DNA from: Symbiodinium natans
Lineage: Eukaryota; Sar; Dinophyceae; Suessiales; Symbiodiniaceae
Assembly: GCA_905221605.1 (NCBI GenBank)
Contig: CAJNDS010000333.1
Span: 23,501 to 87,500 of the forward strand
Reading direction: 5' to 3'
Length of the DNA stretch: 64,000 bases
A model generated the notes under the pieces. The model was not told where the DNA came from. It saw nothing but the letters and a program-made list of their open reading frames with translations, and did no database searches. Positions 36,516 through 50,300 of this stretch are shown piece by piece. The position numbers and the translations under genes are program-made. How positions within the stretch are numbered: position 1 is the stretch's first letter; the number at the start of each line of letters is the position of its first letter.

Positions 36516-38960
36516 AAAACGGTGTGTTGCGTGACGATATGTGACGATGACGCGATGCTTAAGAAAGGTACGTGTGGGTCTATGGTCCGGGTTCATCGTT
36601 TGTAGGAGCTGGGCCTCACACTGGAAGCCAGCCTGGGAGAGTGGGGGCCCCAACTCTATGTATCGCTTTCAGCACACACCCGCTGCACTTGCAAAGGAAG
36701 AAGCTTCAAAGGCTTCAAAGCTGAGCCGCGAGCTCACATGTACGATTCTTCACGTATTTGTTTTTGGCCTGTTGAGGATGTGAGAGGCGAGGTTTCCGTG
36801 ATGTTCAGTAGACGCGTCGAACTTCAAGCAGCTTGCGCAGCTAAGGTATTATGCTGGTCTCCGAACGTTCCAATTACTCCAGGATGCGAGGACAGTAGTT
36901 AGGTGCTGACGCCGAAGGGGAGGATTCACATATACTGACATAGTGACATAGCAGATAGCAAACAGAGTAATGCTGAGTAATGCTCGTCATTTGGGGCCAG
37001 ATGTTGGCAGCAGAGGCTTGATTCCTCCTCACGGGCCACCGCTTTGAAGAACCGCATGAACCGCTGATCATCTCAAGGGGCTGCGACGGTATGATCCGCT
37101 AATCCGCTGCGCCACTGCGCCTAGCCACTGCAGGCAAGCAAGCCATTACTCAACGCTCTTGCAGCATAAAGTTAGCCTCTTGATCTTGCCAAGTCGCCTG
37201 GAGTTTCAATGGCGAAGGAAAGATGGGGTTTAAGATGAAAGCCCAGTGTGGCGATGCAGTGCTTATCAGTGCTTTGCGCCTCTCTGCTGTCAGAGATCAA
37301 TGTTTTGACTGTCGTGGTCGTGATTCCCGTCTTGGCTCCGGGCTCGGCTTCAAGCCGGCTGATAGCTCATAGGCCTTCCACGAAACTTGCGGCGAATAGC
37401 CGTTCAACATGCTGTCCTGCACGCACGATGAGTGCGAGTTGTCCTTCGTGCATGTAAAGTGTCAGCTGTGGAGATGTGCAATGTTTTGCGGTCGCCGATG
37501 ATCACAGACAGTATTAACATGTACCAGCTGGAAACAAGCTGAAACTCAAGCAGTCGTCATGCCGCCCTCCTCCCCCTCACGTCGGCGAAGGCTCACCCTG
37601 TGCTGCTGAGGGCACTTCTGGCTCGTGATGTTTTGGCTTGTAATTAGAAAGTAGCTCTTTCCCTCGACTCTTTCAGAGTCTTCTTCTCATGGCTGTGGCA
37701 AAAAGGCCCTCTGGGGGAGACATGGGCAAACGAGAGCCCCCTCGCAGGCGCTCAGACTCGCGGCGCGGGAGGCGCGAGAGCCGAGAGTTTGCCACAGCAA
37801 AGGGCTTAGGATTTCATCTGAACAATTGTTTTTGCGGTCTCGATAGGCTTCCGCACGAACGACGGCCTTTTTTGGCTGCAGCGAGCGTCGCTTTAGTGAT
37901 TTCTGTGTCGCAGTTTCTGGAGGTCCCGCTCCATGCGGCGCCTGCCCCTTACGAATCTCACAGGAAACACTGAACTCAAGGAGCCAGATTCCGTTAGTAC
38001 TCAGAAGAAGGCATCACGACGGTGTGAAAAGCTGTCGTGTACACCCCATCTTTGTCTCCTAACTCATCGCCTGGACTTGGAGGCTCTGCATGTGTTTTTG
38101 CTCTGGCTCGGCCTGGTTTGGCTTCGTAAGCACTGAAGCTTTTTGCACGTTACTCTCCTCAACCGCCACAGCACACATGATGCCGGCAGGGTGAAACTCC
38201 CTGAGAAAAAACAGAAATCACAAGCCCATCCCACGAGTCACATGCCCTGCCATGCTCTGCCATGCCCTGCCACGCTCTGCCACGCTCTGCAATGCCCTGC
38301 AATGCTTGCATGTCCGGAAGTACACGTGCATTGATGTATAGTAAGGTGCATCATCCTCTCGAGGTCACAATGACGGCCGTTCCCCACCTCGGCGGCGCTC
38401 GGAGTCACGGAAAAGGCTGAGCCGCGCATGTCTGGGCTCTGGGCTTTTGGGATCATTGGGAAATCTTTTGGTTGGAAGCATCTAGAAGAATGTAGAAGGA
38501 AAGCAGATGACTCGTGTCGAAGAGGTCGCCTCCTCGACGGCCAGCACACTCCCAGTCGAGGCGACGCGGTGACATGACGTCGCAAGACGTTTGTCGGATG
38601 TAAAGTCGGATGTATGTCATCGATGTGTCATCTCAGGTCACGCAGTGACGGCGCTGATGGCAGGGAAGCTCGCAAACCACGTCCGGTCATCACACCAGGG
38701 CCTAGCTCCCAGCCGTGCGGGGTTGTTGGATTCGAAACAAAGCTGTATTGCTGTATATTCTCCTCGCCTGATTCTCCCCGACCCTCCCCCTCCGTTCCCC
38801 CAACGCCAGCCAAATGATCTTTGCATTCCCACGACATGATCCGTAGACCGTCGTAGACCTCAGAATGCTCACATGATTATGACGCTGTTACGTTGTCATG
38901 CTTTATTTCGGAGTACGACGATTATGATGAAGCGAAGCAGTACCAGTATCATTGCGATAC
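36516..38960. other. No confident gene; short repeats
   Basis: A basic ORF at 37689-37973 (KREPPRRRSDSRRGRR) contains an 11-bp inverted repeat, GCTGTGGCAAA/TTTGCCACAGC, with about 85 bp between arms. Degenerate CATGCCCTGC/CACGCTCTGC units lie at 38244-38305. No gene could be supported. Confidence 0.35.
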
Positions 38961-41490
38961 TAACTTTTGCACTTGGGACAAGATTCTTGTCTTTGGCTTT
39001 GCATGCCAAGACGTCGCCACACAGAACTCAGTACATGGCTATCGTACTTCATTCCTCATCTCGTGGCCGACCCGCGCATTGCAGGGGTGGCATCGAGTCT
39101 GTGGAGGCCAAAGTGGTTGATGCTCGAACTCGCCACAGCGGAGCCTGCGGCCCCAGCATGTCGACAACGGGCTGTCAAATTTGCAACCATTCTAGTGAAA
39201 GTTCGTGAGAGCAACTGCCGCTGAGAAAACATGCAAGTTGAGATTTCTTAGGTAGAGAATGTAGAGGCACAATGCTGACAATGAGAAGCTGCGAAGCTCT
39301 TTGTTGCTCCTTGAGGAGCCTACCTTCCAAGCAGAGGCCCGCTGCCGAGCATCACGCGGGTGTTTTCTTTGCAAGGGCTTGATTTTTCAGAACGACTTGT
39401 TTTTGGACATTCACCGAAGCCCCGTGCCTACGTAGACAGTTGAACTCAAAGAGTCTGTAGCATGTTGTATGTTTCGATTCCGGCAATAAATTTACAAGGG
39501 CTTGCGCTTGGCCAACATGACTTCAGAGCAGGATCCACTGGTGTGGACGCTCCTTAACCCGGACTTTGCGCTTCGAAGCGGGGTCAGCGCAAGCGGATCC
39601 AGGGATAAATGAGACGGAGCGCCGCTCAATGCGCCATCGTGCAGCATAGGTGCTGCCTGAGTGCTGGAGCCAATGTGTACCTTCAGGTCTATTTGGGCCT
39701 TGATGCTGCCGCCGCAGGCCGGTCTGCTATGGACTCTACTCTGAAAGCGAAAGTGATGCAACTGTTCGCTGTTTTCGAAGGCCGTCAGAGAACGATGTGC
39801 ATCCGCAAGGGGCTGAAGACCGTCGCACATGCAGCTTTGATTCATTGTGTCCTATGGGTATCCGTGTGTGCCAGCATTCGCTTGATGAACTCAGCGATGA
39901 TATGCGACGGTGGTCCGGTGAGTGACGGAACGGTCAAGACGATCACCAGTCTGTTTTGGAGGCGGGCCCTGTCGGGTCGACAGAGACCAAGCGCAAGAAG
40001 ATGCCGACAAAATGGAGGTGGGAGATGTTTTACCAGCGCACGCTCGCGGGGCAGCCAGGGCAGCCACTGCCGGGCCTTACCTGTATTGTCTTCGGTGTAG
40101 AGCGACATGGGATTGACAGCATTGCCCTTGCTAACCAGTTGCTACTAGCATTAAACACGCATCGCACTCTTGCTAACGACTCCATGAGGCTCACAAACAT
40201 TAGAAAGTCCTTCAGGGTCTTAGACAAAGGCGAAGCCAGCCCCAACGAGTGCCCAATTGTGCCAATGATGTCGATGCTTGCGCACACGCATCATCGCACA
40301 GTTGATGCCCTCGAGCTTACAGCACAGTGCTGAGGCATCAAGTGTCAGGGAGGGGCAGTCGGTCGGGCGAGCTGCTGGGATGTGCCGGGTGAAGTCGTAG
40401 GGACTCAAAGAGAATGTGATGATCCCTATTACACCGTACTACTCCGTCTATTCCGAAGCACTCTTCTTAGCAGAGCCGGAGATGCAGGACGCCGCCAAGG
40501 ATGGCATCAAGGCTGTGCGGGAGATTGCCGCAAAGATGAAGAGGCCTGAAAGTGGAGCTGAAAGTGGAGTTGAATGGAGTTGAATGGAGTTGAATGGAGT
40601 TGAGGTTTCAGCATCGTGCCCATGAAATGAGAGCTGTTGTAATGGGGCAGCTATTGTCGGTTCATACCTGGGATGAGCCATCAGGGTTTTGGAGCGATGC
40701 GTATTTCATGGCTGGGTTGACACCGTTCAAGAGGGTGCAGGACCCAGGGTGCGAGTGCAAGGCCAATTCCAGCATGTAGAATTGAATCCACAAGAACTGC
40801 CTCAAAACCCACGAAACTTCCTTGCCCGGTAGCTGTGAACCATACTTGGCGGCAAATCCGGCACCGACCGTGCGTGAAGTCGGGCGAATTAGAAGCACGC
40901 GTTTATGGCTGGTGCAAGACCCGCACAAGCACATGGCCAGATGCAGAACGGCACGAGCAAATTCGCTCTTGCTTTCACAGGTCTCGAATTTCCACAACTC
41001 CGGCCTGAAGTGCATGGAACAAGGACTGGACTTGAGTGGTTTGGCGTCACTCCTGTAGCAATCGCGAAGATAGTTGCTGTTAGAAGAGTAGAAGAGAGAA
41101 CAAGAATGCAAGAGTTAACTTGAGGTGGAGGTGGCACGTGATGAAGGCAGCTACACTTCAAACACTCCAAACAGAGTCTCAGCGAGAGACATCGGATTGC
41201 CACTCCGAGCAGGCTGGATCGTGTCCAAGGAGGCTGGGCATGTCTCATCGACTGGCTTTCAAGCTCCTCAAGCCCCCTGCCTAACACAGAAGTCCTCCAT
41301 GCCTGTGGGGGTGTTGCGAGATTCTGTCAGTCTGCTGCGTTCGCACGGAATGGGGTGTGTTGCCCAGCCATCTGTGGGAAACAACCTTCATTCGCTTCAT
41401 TCGGCAAAGGTGGTTTGTCTTCGAATCAGGGAGGATGGCTCGGCACGTGCAGGCCCATGACAGAGGACTCGGAGTGATTCCTGATGGGAC
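38961..41490 (+). CDS. Candidate exons of one or more unidentified genes
   Basis: Coding-like + strand segments: 39025-39210 (LSYFIPHLVADPRIAGVASS, LWRPKWLMLELATAEPAA); about 39945-40070 (EAGPVGSTETKRKKMPTKWR, EMFYQRTLAGQPGQPLP); about 40425-40560 (PYYSVYSEALFLAEPEMQDA, DGIKAVREIAAKMKRPE); about 41000-41120 (TGLEWFGVTPVAIAKIVAVR); 41345-41480 (LPSHLWETTFIRFIRQRWFV). Each has even composition, unlike the neighbouring random ORFs, but exon edges and frames were not solved. No family is recognised. Confidence 0.35.
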
Positions 41491-42193
41491 TGTAGCGAGG
41501 GTCGTGCTGGCGCAGCGTAACCCCCGCCCCGAAAGAGCCAGTCATTGGTGAATGAACTTGCCTGGCTACAGCCCACAGTCAAGCTTCTGAAGATTGTGCA
41601 ACCACCATCTCTAGCAAGGAAATTTCCATTAAGGAACCGCGTGTGAAGGCCAAAATAGCTCTAATGCAGTCATGGTGCCCTCGGACCCTCGGAATTCAAA
41701 TTGCCTCTTACGTGCGCAGCCACAGAGCTTAGCAAAGGCTTCTGCGCATCCGAAGAATAATGCGCTCAGACGAAACGGTTCTGGACGATGCCGTTCCTAG
41801 ACTTGCCTAATTCTTTGTGAGAGGTGTGTTTGCCTCTGGTTAGAGTCTTCTCAAACTCTAAGCCTTGTTGGGAGTTGTCCCTGCAGGAGTCACATCATCC
41901 GAGCTTTGAGGGATGCTGCCATGAAGAGTTGCCATTATGCAAAACATGATCCGAACTTTCGAACGAGTTATTGGCTAGTGAATGGCTGTGGCTTGGCTTG
42001 AAAACCATTGCTACTGTGGAGCATCTTGGTATGACTCAAAGACCAGCCATGACACGCATGGCGACGGCAGCATTCAGTTGTTAAGCACGAGCAGTGAGAT
42101 TATCCTGGCACTTGGTCATGTCTGCAAGTGGACATGGATGATGCGCCACTAAGTATCCAAGCCGTGTTAAGTTTCAGATTTACATCTTGGTCT
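41491..42193. other. Intergenic stretch upstream of the J-domain gene
   Basis: No exon or repeat was recognised. A trans-splicing acceptor for the downstream gene would be expected near its 3' end, but I cannot identify one with confidence. Confidence 0.4.
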
Positions 42194-45100
42194 ATGTCGC
42201 CATCCAGTGACAGCGAACCTCCACCTCTTCCAACTGTCCGGAATAGCTACTATGTCACCCGGTGGCAAGTGGCAAGCCGTCCAGGATGCAAGTGATTGTG
42301 ATGTCTATGCTTATGAGCAAAACCGATTCAGCTGAGGCAATCCTGGAGGTACCATGGGATGCATCTGCAGAACAAATCCGCAGAACGTCTCTGAGACGCA
42401 TTCATTTCCTCAGTATGCATCAATCAATGCATTGCCATCAACCAGAAGTTTTTGCCAATTTTATCGCTACGTGGGCCGCCTCGGCCGTGCCCCCAACTCA
42501 AGCCTCAGGTCTCTTACGAGCCAGGCCAGCTCGGCATCCCCAGAAATAGAATCGTGGCTGACCCCTGAAGAATGATGTTGCCGTCCAAGTGCGCCCCGTA
42601 CTTCCAGTAGCAGCCCACGCATTTTAGATTTTTGAGAGATTGCCTTATTCTAGGAGTCGCCCTCAAACTCAATGTTCATGCCCAGGGGCCAGTCGGCTAT
42701 GGGTACCGGAGAAACGGGGGGGGGGGGGGGGGAAACTTGGACGTGGGCCACGGTGGATACTTGAGATGCTTTGATTATGTTTGTTGTCGAACTTATGACA
42801 AGTGTCAAGTGATGTATGCAGCAAGCCAGCCAGAAGTTAGTTGTCCGCAATGCAATGAGGTACCATCGTCTCATGCGCGAGCTTCATCCCGACAAAGGCA
42901 AGTTTCTTGAAGGAGCTTTCTGAACTCATGTACGCACGGCACGCTCAAAGGCAGCCGTCGAAGTCGTGCTGCAGATGAACGCTTCCACGAGGCAAGGGCA
43001 CAGAGGATTCGTCATCATGATATTTGAGCCGTCATGCTCTGGTTTGTTGCTTTGCTGCAATGCCTGGAGAATTGGCTGTGTGGAGGTGCAAAATGCGTGG
43101 CGCTGCCTGTCTAATCCAACACGGAGGCTACAGCCGTTTCTTCAATTTCGCGAAAAAAAACTGTTTGAAGAACCTCAACTAGGTTAACGTCGGATGCCAG
43201 TTCCGTGAGCTTGATAGCGAGGCGTTTTGAAAGTAGTGGTCAGGCCATTGCCAGGAGGCCACTTTTCAAAGACACAGAGGCTTTGGCATTTGTTGCTGTT
43301 GGGAGTTCTAAGCCAGTACTGTCGCATACTCTGATGGCGCACATTTTTTGCCCAGGACATTTCCTGCGCGCCAGTTGTTTCCCTTTAGTCTGGTTTTTCA
43401 GTGTGGCCGATTTCTTGCCTGTGATGCATGTAAGACGGATCACAGGCGATCAAAGGTCAGCTTTCCATATGCCCAGATGCCTGCGTGCCTGATGATTGAA
43501 AGTTGGTTCGCCGAGATCTGGTACAACCTTTTGTGCCAGGCTTCGATATGATCTGCGAACCTTTGGAAGATCATCCGTGGAGTCCGTGGGGCCGGAAGGC
43601 CAAGAACTCTTGATGAAGCGCTTCAAGGATGCCTCTTGGTGAGTTTGCTGTTTGGTTGGTTCGTTTTGCACTTCACGGTCAAAGGAAGAGAGACTCCTGC
43701 AGGAACAGGCAGAAGTTGACCTTGAAAACATGCAGGCCGGGCGACTCTGAATGCCTTGCGCATCAGGACGGCACTTGAAACGTTCTGCTGTTTGTTAGCA
43801 GGTCGCTTCGAGATGTAGAAGCAAAAGATGACCAGACTAGGTCGCTAGGAAACGTAGGATCCCAAAATGAAGAAGCAACAGGCAAATAAGTACATCACTG
43901 AACGGATTGGGCACAACACGCAAGTCAGTGAAAGATGGAGATCGCGGGCAAAAGGCCACGCAGTGCTGGTTCACGACAGGGCTGCACGCGTTCGTTAGTG
44001 CATAGTTTTGCAGGCACATTTTTTTTGGTTTTAAGTACCAGCCTGCTGGAGATTGGAGCAGGTGCAGCTTCGCCGAATCATGCAAAGAGAGCAGAAGGTC
44101 AGAGGCTTGCTTGTCACGCAGGCCAGTGCTCCCAACAATTCGGTTTGCATTCAAGCTGTTGCATGTCCCAACACGCTTCCAGCGCATTTGCAACACGCCG
44201 GGCAACAGGTTAAATGTCATTTGACTGATTGGCGGTCTGCCTCGGCCATCGGCATCCACTGGCCCAAGAACCCAAAAGCATGAAGGCGTAAAGTCGCTGC
44301 TGCAGGGCTTCGACCAGGAGCACCGGCTAGGGAATGGAGAAATTCTTGAACTGCATTGAAATGCGGTCTTTACGTCTTCAACTCCCTGAAGCCCTCATCC
44401 CGCAAATCCACGCTGAAGCGACCTAGCATCTCGAGTCGGTGCCAGCAATATGAGATAAAATGAGCAAATGGGGGGCTGTGGAGATTGATGTGTGGCTGTG
44501 TGTGGGCTTAGCGGCATTTGGCAGAATTAGGGCGGCTCGGGACGCCAAACTGCCAAACGTCCATTGCGTCAATTGCGTACATGGAGTTGGCTCTTGAAGT
44601 CTTCCGCCCCCCCGTATGGGCTGTTCGTCGCACGTGTATGCTGCACAGCTGATAGCTGATCTGAAACAGTGGAAGACTGCTCGCGGTGTCCTTAGCTACC
44701 TCTCAGTATATCTACTCCACGTTGTATTGTATTCACACGAAGAACGCCTCTTCTGATTTCGTGTGCGCAGCACTGCAGCTAGGCACTCTATGGCAATTTG
44801 CAGTTGCGCGAAGAGAGCCTTCAAGATGCATTGGTTGGAGACAGGCCAGATCATGGTGTGCACAGGGACTAGCATGTCCCCAACTGGGAAAACCACAGTT
44901 CTCCTTTCTGCAGAATTAGTTTGCATGCACAGGCCCATTGGTGCCGAGGACTTGGCAGGACCATGGATAGATGTGACCACGGCTGTGCAATGCTTGGTGG
45001 CTTGGGATAGTTTGCAGAATGTCAAGGTCTTGATGCAAGCATATATATATATATAGCGTGCGCTCTTGCTAGTTCGTTTAGGTATCTTTACGCATGTGCT

Positions 45101-45978
45101 GTTTTGCATGCAACTGTCAGAAGTGAAGCCCAAATATCCTCAACAGGTCCCGCACATTGATCGCTTCAACTTGTTGCAGCTAGCATTGTTGAGTGCTCTT
45201 GACCTGATGCGTCGGAATGCGTGGGGACCTTCCAAGCTGTCCAGCCACCAAACAACAGGCCCTTGACTTCGCAATGAAGTTTAACGAAGTTCTTCACCTG
45301 GAAGACCAGCTCAGGTGGACGAGCACAGGATTGTACTGCATGGGGGGATCACTGCGTCAAAGGCTCGATTCTTCTTGTTGTTTGCAGAGAGATCCAATTT
45401 GTGGCCATGTTGCCAGGCGGACCTTCCAGGTTTCTACAACCCAGTACCCCTGGATTTGGACGTGGAGCTTAGCCTCTACGTGAAGTACCAGTTCAAAGAT
45501 GCTCCACATGAGGCCAGCGTTCGATGGTGATTGTTGTTGAACTGATAATGATGTTGCTAATGGTTGTGGTGATGGAGCTGGTGGTGGTGGTGGTGGTGCT
45601 GCTGCTGCTGCTGCTGGTCGTGGTGGTGGTGGTGGTGGTTTTGGTGTTGGTCTTGGTGTGGCTTGTTGGGGTGTGTGCTGGTATTGCTGGTGTTGTTGTC
45701 GGTGGTTTATGAGCTGACACTAGCCAGTTGTGCACGTTTGGTATGAGTTTGCTTTCCCATGAAATCAGGTTACAGTGGGAGATCATGAATCGCTTTCGCT
45801 GCCAATGAGGACCCTGAAAAGCATTGAGCAGATTTGTCCAGATGCGCTTCATACAGCAGACTTGCATCAGCACTGTTTCAGCATTGGCGCCACTACATCA
45901 CTTCGCTACTTTTCATCACACAGCACCCAGCGGTGGAGGTTCAGTGAAGGCACAGCAAGGAAAATTGTTCTTGTCTGA
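42194..45978 (+). CDS. J-domain protein with DNAJC11-like C-terminal region
   Basis: Exons: 42194-42253, 42337-42386, 42860-42897, 42975-42991, 43086-43126, 43540-43627, 43685-43735, 44062-44121; then 44949-44996 (left edge uncertain), 45315-45362, 45417-45512, 45769 onward (stop at 45976-45978 if unspliced). Residues 19-74 form a J domain: YYAILEVPWDASAEQIRRTY, HRLMRELHPDK (HPD motif at 46-48), then VQNAWRCLSNPTRRLRYD. A short coiled coil follows (FKEERLLQEQAEVDLENMQ). The C-terminal exons read PWIDVTTAVQCLV, HRIVLHGGITASK, ADLPGFYNPVPLDLDVELSL and VTVGDHESLSLP, matching the known DNAJC11/DUF3395 layout (iDVTxxLQxLV...SKAxLPGFYdP...). J domains stimulate Hsp70; DNAJC11 acts at mitochondrial contact sites in animals. 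Donors are mainly GC, with one GA. At least one exon in 44122-44948 is unplaced. The DNAJC11 assignment is from remembered family patterns. Confidence 0.8.
45541..45670. repeat. (GTG)n-type repeat in an intron
   Basis: Degenerate GTG/GCT triplets fill most of the intron between the ADLPGFYNP exon and the VTVGDHESLSLP exon of the J-domain gene. The poly-Val and poly-Thr ORFs here are artefacts. Confidence 0.9.
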
Positions 45979-47365
45979 CCTGTCGTCTGCAAAGGAAGGA
46001 CCTCATTGCAAAGAGTGCGCGCCCGCGAGGGCCTTTCCCTTCTGCCAATGCTGACCTGCTGATGCGCAGAAGGCTGTACGAGGGCCTGAAGATGCCGGCA
46101 AGTGTCGTGTGTGTAGCACGGTGTAAGAAGGTGAAGCAATGTAGCAGGTAGAGGCACCATTCTCGTTTGAGGACCCGCATGCGAGACAATGCAAGACCCT
46201 GGTTTGCAGGCAATGTGCAGCAGTCGCTCCACGACTTCGACTCCTGTCGCCAGAGGAGGTCTAAGAGCAGACGAACCTGCGTTTCGAGTTCCGAGATTTA
46301 CTGCTGTCAACTGGTGCGAGACACCACGAGTTGATTGCTTTGATTAAACCAGTCTCTGTCAATCGCACAGACAACAGGAGCTATATCGACGCATTCCATC
46401 ACGCAAAGCCTGACCATCACTTCGCTTAAGTTATGTCGACCGGTTTCGTATGACCACCCAACTCAGATCAAAATTTGTGGCTAAGAGATTCGAATTTCCA
46501 TCCGAGTCAGTCTGCGTATGCCCCTGGACAGGCACTTCAGAAGGTGGTGCAGGCTCACCTGGTTTGGCGGCTGCATGGCCAGTCTGGGGACGTCTCCAAG
46601 CGTGAGTCACCCGGCTTTCTGCGTGATAGCTCATGAAGTGTCATGAAGTATTGCAACTGTTTGATGACGACAGCATGCAGGCACTGCTGCGTTTCATTTT
46701 GTTATCATGTGCTAGTTCGAGTCCCAGGTACCGCCTCATGATGCTCTGTACATGTGCCGTGGCAGCGTCTTTCGGCCTCTTCTTAGTACTTCGTGACTCG
46801 GCAGAGTCGGCACATTTTCTAGTCTGGCCTTGCAAATGTCGAGCTCATCGCACTTCTCGTCAGACTCGTCCTTGTGGCTTGGTCATATGGATTGGGCGGC
46901 TAGAACATAAACATTTGACGAGGGTGTCTGTGAAGCTTCGGTGGCGCTTGCAAGGTTGACAAGCCGGGAACCGACGCAGCTGGCAGTTGGAAAGACGGCG
47001 CGATTGTGTTGTCTTCGTAGTGTTTCAGTTGCACTTGGGTTCAACCAAAGCATCTCGTTCTTGGAAGACGATATGAGTGCGATGCTGCGGAAGCCTGAAA
47101 TCAAGAAAACTACCCACGCTTCAGGAAGCCAGGACTGAGGGAAACTAGGAACTCCCGCGATTCGATTCAGGAAACTAGCCAGATTCAGGAAACCGCGGTT
47201 CTGCAAATTAAATTGCGTGGTTCAGGAAACTTTCCGATTCTGGAAGCTGGCTTCGCACGATTCGCGCAACTGAAATCACGCGAAGCTGACCTATTCAGGG
47301 GAACTGGCTTCATGTGATTCTGCCATGGCTGAACATTGTGACTATGGGGGGCGTGATCAACTGTT
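45979..47365. other. Between J-domain gene and satellite; weak coding signals
   Basis: A hydrophobic + strand ORF at 46633-46850 (MLCTCAVAASFGLFLVLRDS) and a segment at about 46945-47110 (REPTQLAVGKTARLCCLRSV, SISFLEDDMSAMLRKPEIKK) look partly coding but have no solved splice sites. At 47130-47330 short degenerate units around GATTCAGGAAACT recur about every 35-50 bp, directly before the satellite. Confidence 0.35.
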
Positions 47366-50300
47366 GTTTGTGGCTGATGTTGAGACTTCCAAATCATCTT
47401 TCGGGTCTGACGGTTTGTGAAGAACCTCATACCAGCTACTAGACCTGATTCTGCCAGGGTCCAGCCTTGCCCAAGATTCGTTGTGACTTTGGCACGACCT
47501 GACTTGTTGACGTGGTGTGTGGTTCTGGCACAGCATGGCCCAGCCAAGCATGGTCACTTTGCGGTGTGATTTGTGGCTGATGATGAGACTTCCAAATCAT
47601 CTTTCGGGTCTGACGGTTTGTGAAGAACCTCATACCAGCTACTAGACCTGATTCTGCCACGGTCCAGCCTTGCCCAAGATACGTTGATTGTGACTTTGGC
47701 ACGACCTGACTTGTTGACGTGGTGTGTGGTTCTGGCACAGCATGGCCCAGCCAAGCATGGTCACTTTGTGGTGTGGTTTGTGGCTGATGATGAGACTTCC
47801 ACATCATCTTTCGGGTCTGACGGTTTGTGAAGAACCTCATACCAGCTACTAGACCTGATTCTGCCAGGGTCCAGCCTTGCCCAAGATTCGTTGTGACTTT
47901 GGCACGACCTGACTTGTTGACGTTGTGTGTGGTTCTGGCACATCATGGCCCAGCCAAGCATGGTCACTTTGCGGTGTGATTTGTGGCTGATTATGAGACT
48001 TCCAAATCATCTTTCGGGTCTGACGGTTTGTGAAGAACCTCATACCAGCTACTAGACCTGATTCTGCCAGGGTCCAGCCTTGCCCAAGATTCGTTGTGAC
48101 TTTGGCACGACCTGACTTGTTGACATGGTGTGTGGTTCTGGCACAGCATGGCCCAGCCAAGCATGGTCACTTTGTGGTGTGGTTTGTGGCTGATGATGAG
48201 ACTTCCACATCATCTTTCGGGTCTGACGGTTTGTGAAGAACCTCATACCAGCTACTAGACCTGATTCTGCCACGGTCCAGCCTTGCCCAAGATTCGTTGT
48301 GACTTTGGCACGACCTGACTTGTTGACGTTGTGTGTGGTTCTGGCACAGCATGGCCCAGCCAAGCATGGTCACTTTGCGGTGTGATTTGTGGCTGATTAT
48401 GAGACTTCCAAATCATCTTTCGGGTCTGACGGTTTGTGAAGAACCTCATACCAGCTACTAGACCTGATTCTGCCACGGTCCAGCCTTGCCCAAGATACGT
48501 TGATTGTGACTTTGGCACGACCTGACTTGTTGACGTGGTGTGTGGTTCTGGCACAGCATGGCCCAGCCAAGCATGGTCACTTTGTGGTGTGGTTTGTGGC
48601 TGATGATGAGACTTCCACATCATCTTTCGGGTCTGACGGTTTGTGAAGAACCTCATACCAGCTACTAGACCTGATTCTGCCACGGTCCAGCCTTGCCCAA
48701 GATTCGTTGTGACTTTGGCACGACCTGACTTGTTGACGTTGTGTGTGGTTCTGGCACAGCATGGCCCAGCCAAGCATGGTCACTTTGCGGTGTGATTTGT
48801 GGCTGATTATGAGACTTCCAAATCATCTTTCGGGTCTGACGGTTTGTGAAGAACCTCATACCAGCTACTAGACCTGATTCTGCCAGGGTCCAGCCTTGCC
48901 CAAGATTCGTTGTGACTTTGGCACGACCTGACTTGTTGACATGGTGTGTGGTTCTGGCACAGCATGGCCCAGCCAAGCATGGTCACTTTGTGGTGTGATT
49001 TGTGGCTGATGATGAGACTTCCAAATCATCTTTCGAGTCTGACGGTTTGTGAAGAACCTCCTACCAGCTACTAGACCTGATTCTGCCACGGTCCAGCCTT
49101 GCCCAAGGTTCGTTGTGACTTTGGCACGACCTGACTTGTTGACATGGTGTGTGGTTCTGGCACAGCATGGCCCAGCCAAGCATGGTCACTTTGTGGTGTG
49201 ATTTGTGGCTGATGATGAGACTTCCAAATCATCTTTCGGGTCTGACGGTTTGTGAAGAACCTCATACCAGCTACTAGACCTGATTCTGCCACGGTCCAGC
49301 TTTGCCCAGGACTCGTTGTGACTTTGGCACGACCTGACTTGTTGATATGGTGTGTGGTTCTGGCACAGCATGGCCCAGCCAAGCATGTTCACTTTGCGGT
49401 GTGATTTTTGGCTGATGATGAGACTTCCAAATCATCTTTCGGGTCTGACGGTTTGTGAAGAACTTCATACCAGCTACTAGACCTGATTCTGCCACGGTCC
49501 AGCTTTGCCCAAGATTCGTGGTGACTTTGGCACGACCTGACTTGTTGACATGGTGTGTGGTTCTGGCACAGCATGGCCCAGCCAAGCATGGCCACTCTGG
49601 GGTGTGATTTGTGGCTGATGATGAGATTTCCAAATCATCTTTCGGGTCTGACGGTTTGTGAAGAACCTCATACCAGCTACTAGACCTGATTCTGCCACGG
49701 TCCAGCATTGCCCAAGATTCGTTGTGACTTTGGCACGACCTGACTTGTTGACATGGTGTGTGGTTCTGGCACAGCATGGCCCAGCCAAGCATGGTCACTT
49801 TGCGGTGTGATTTGTGGCTGATGATGAGACTTCCAAATCATCTTTCGGGTCTGACGGTTTGTGAAGAACCTCATACCAGCTACTAGACCTGATTCTGCCA
49901 CGGTCCAGCCTTGCCCAAGATTCGTTGTGACTTTGGCACGACCTGACTTGTTGACATGGTGTGTGGTTCTGGCACAGCATGGCCCAGCCAAGCATGGTCA
50001 CTTTGTGGTGTGGTTTGTGGCTGATGATGAGACTTCCAAATCATCTTTCGGGTCTGACGGTTTGTGAAGAACCTCATACCAGCTACTAGACCTGATTCTG
50101 CCACGGTCCAGCATTGCCCAAGATTCGTTGTGACTTTGGCACGACCTGACTTGTTGACGTGGCGTGTGGTTCTGGCACAGCATGGCCCAGCCAAGCATGG
50201 TCACTTTGTGGTGTGATTTGTGGCTGATGATGAGACTTCCAAATCATCGTTCGGGTCTGACGGTTTGTGAAGAACCTCATACCAGCTACTAGACCTGATT

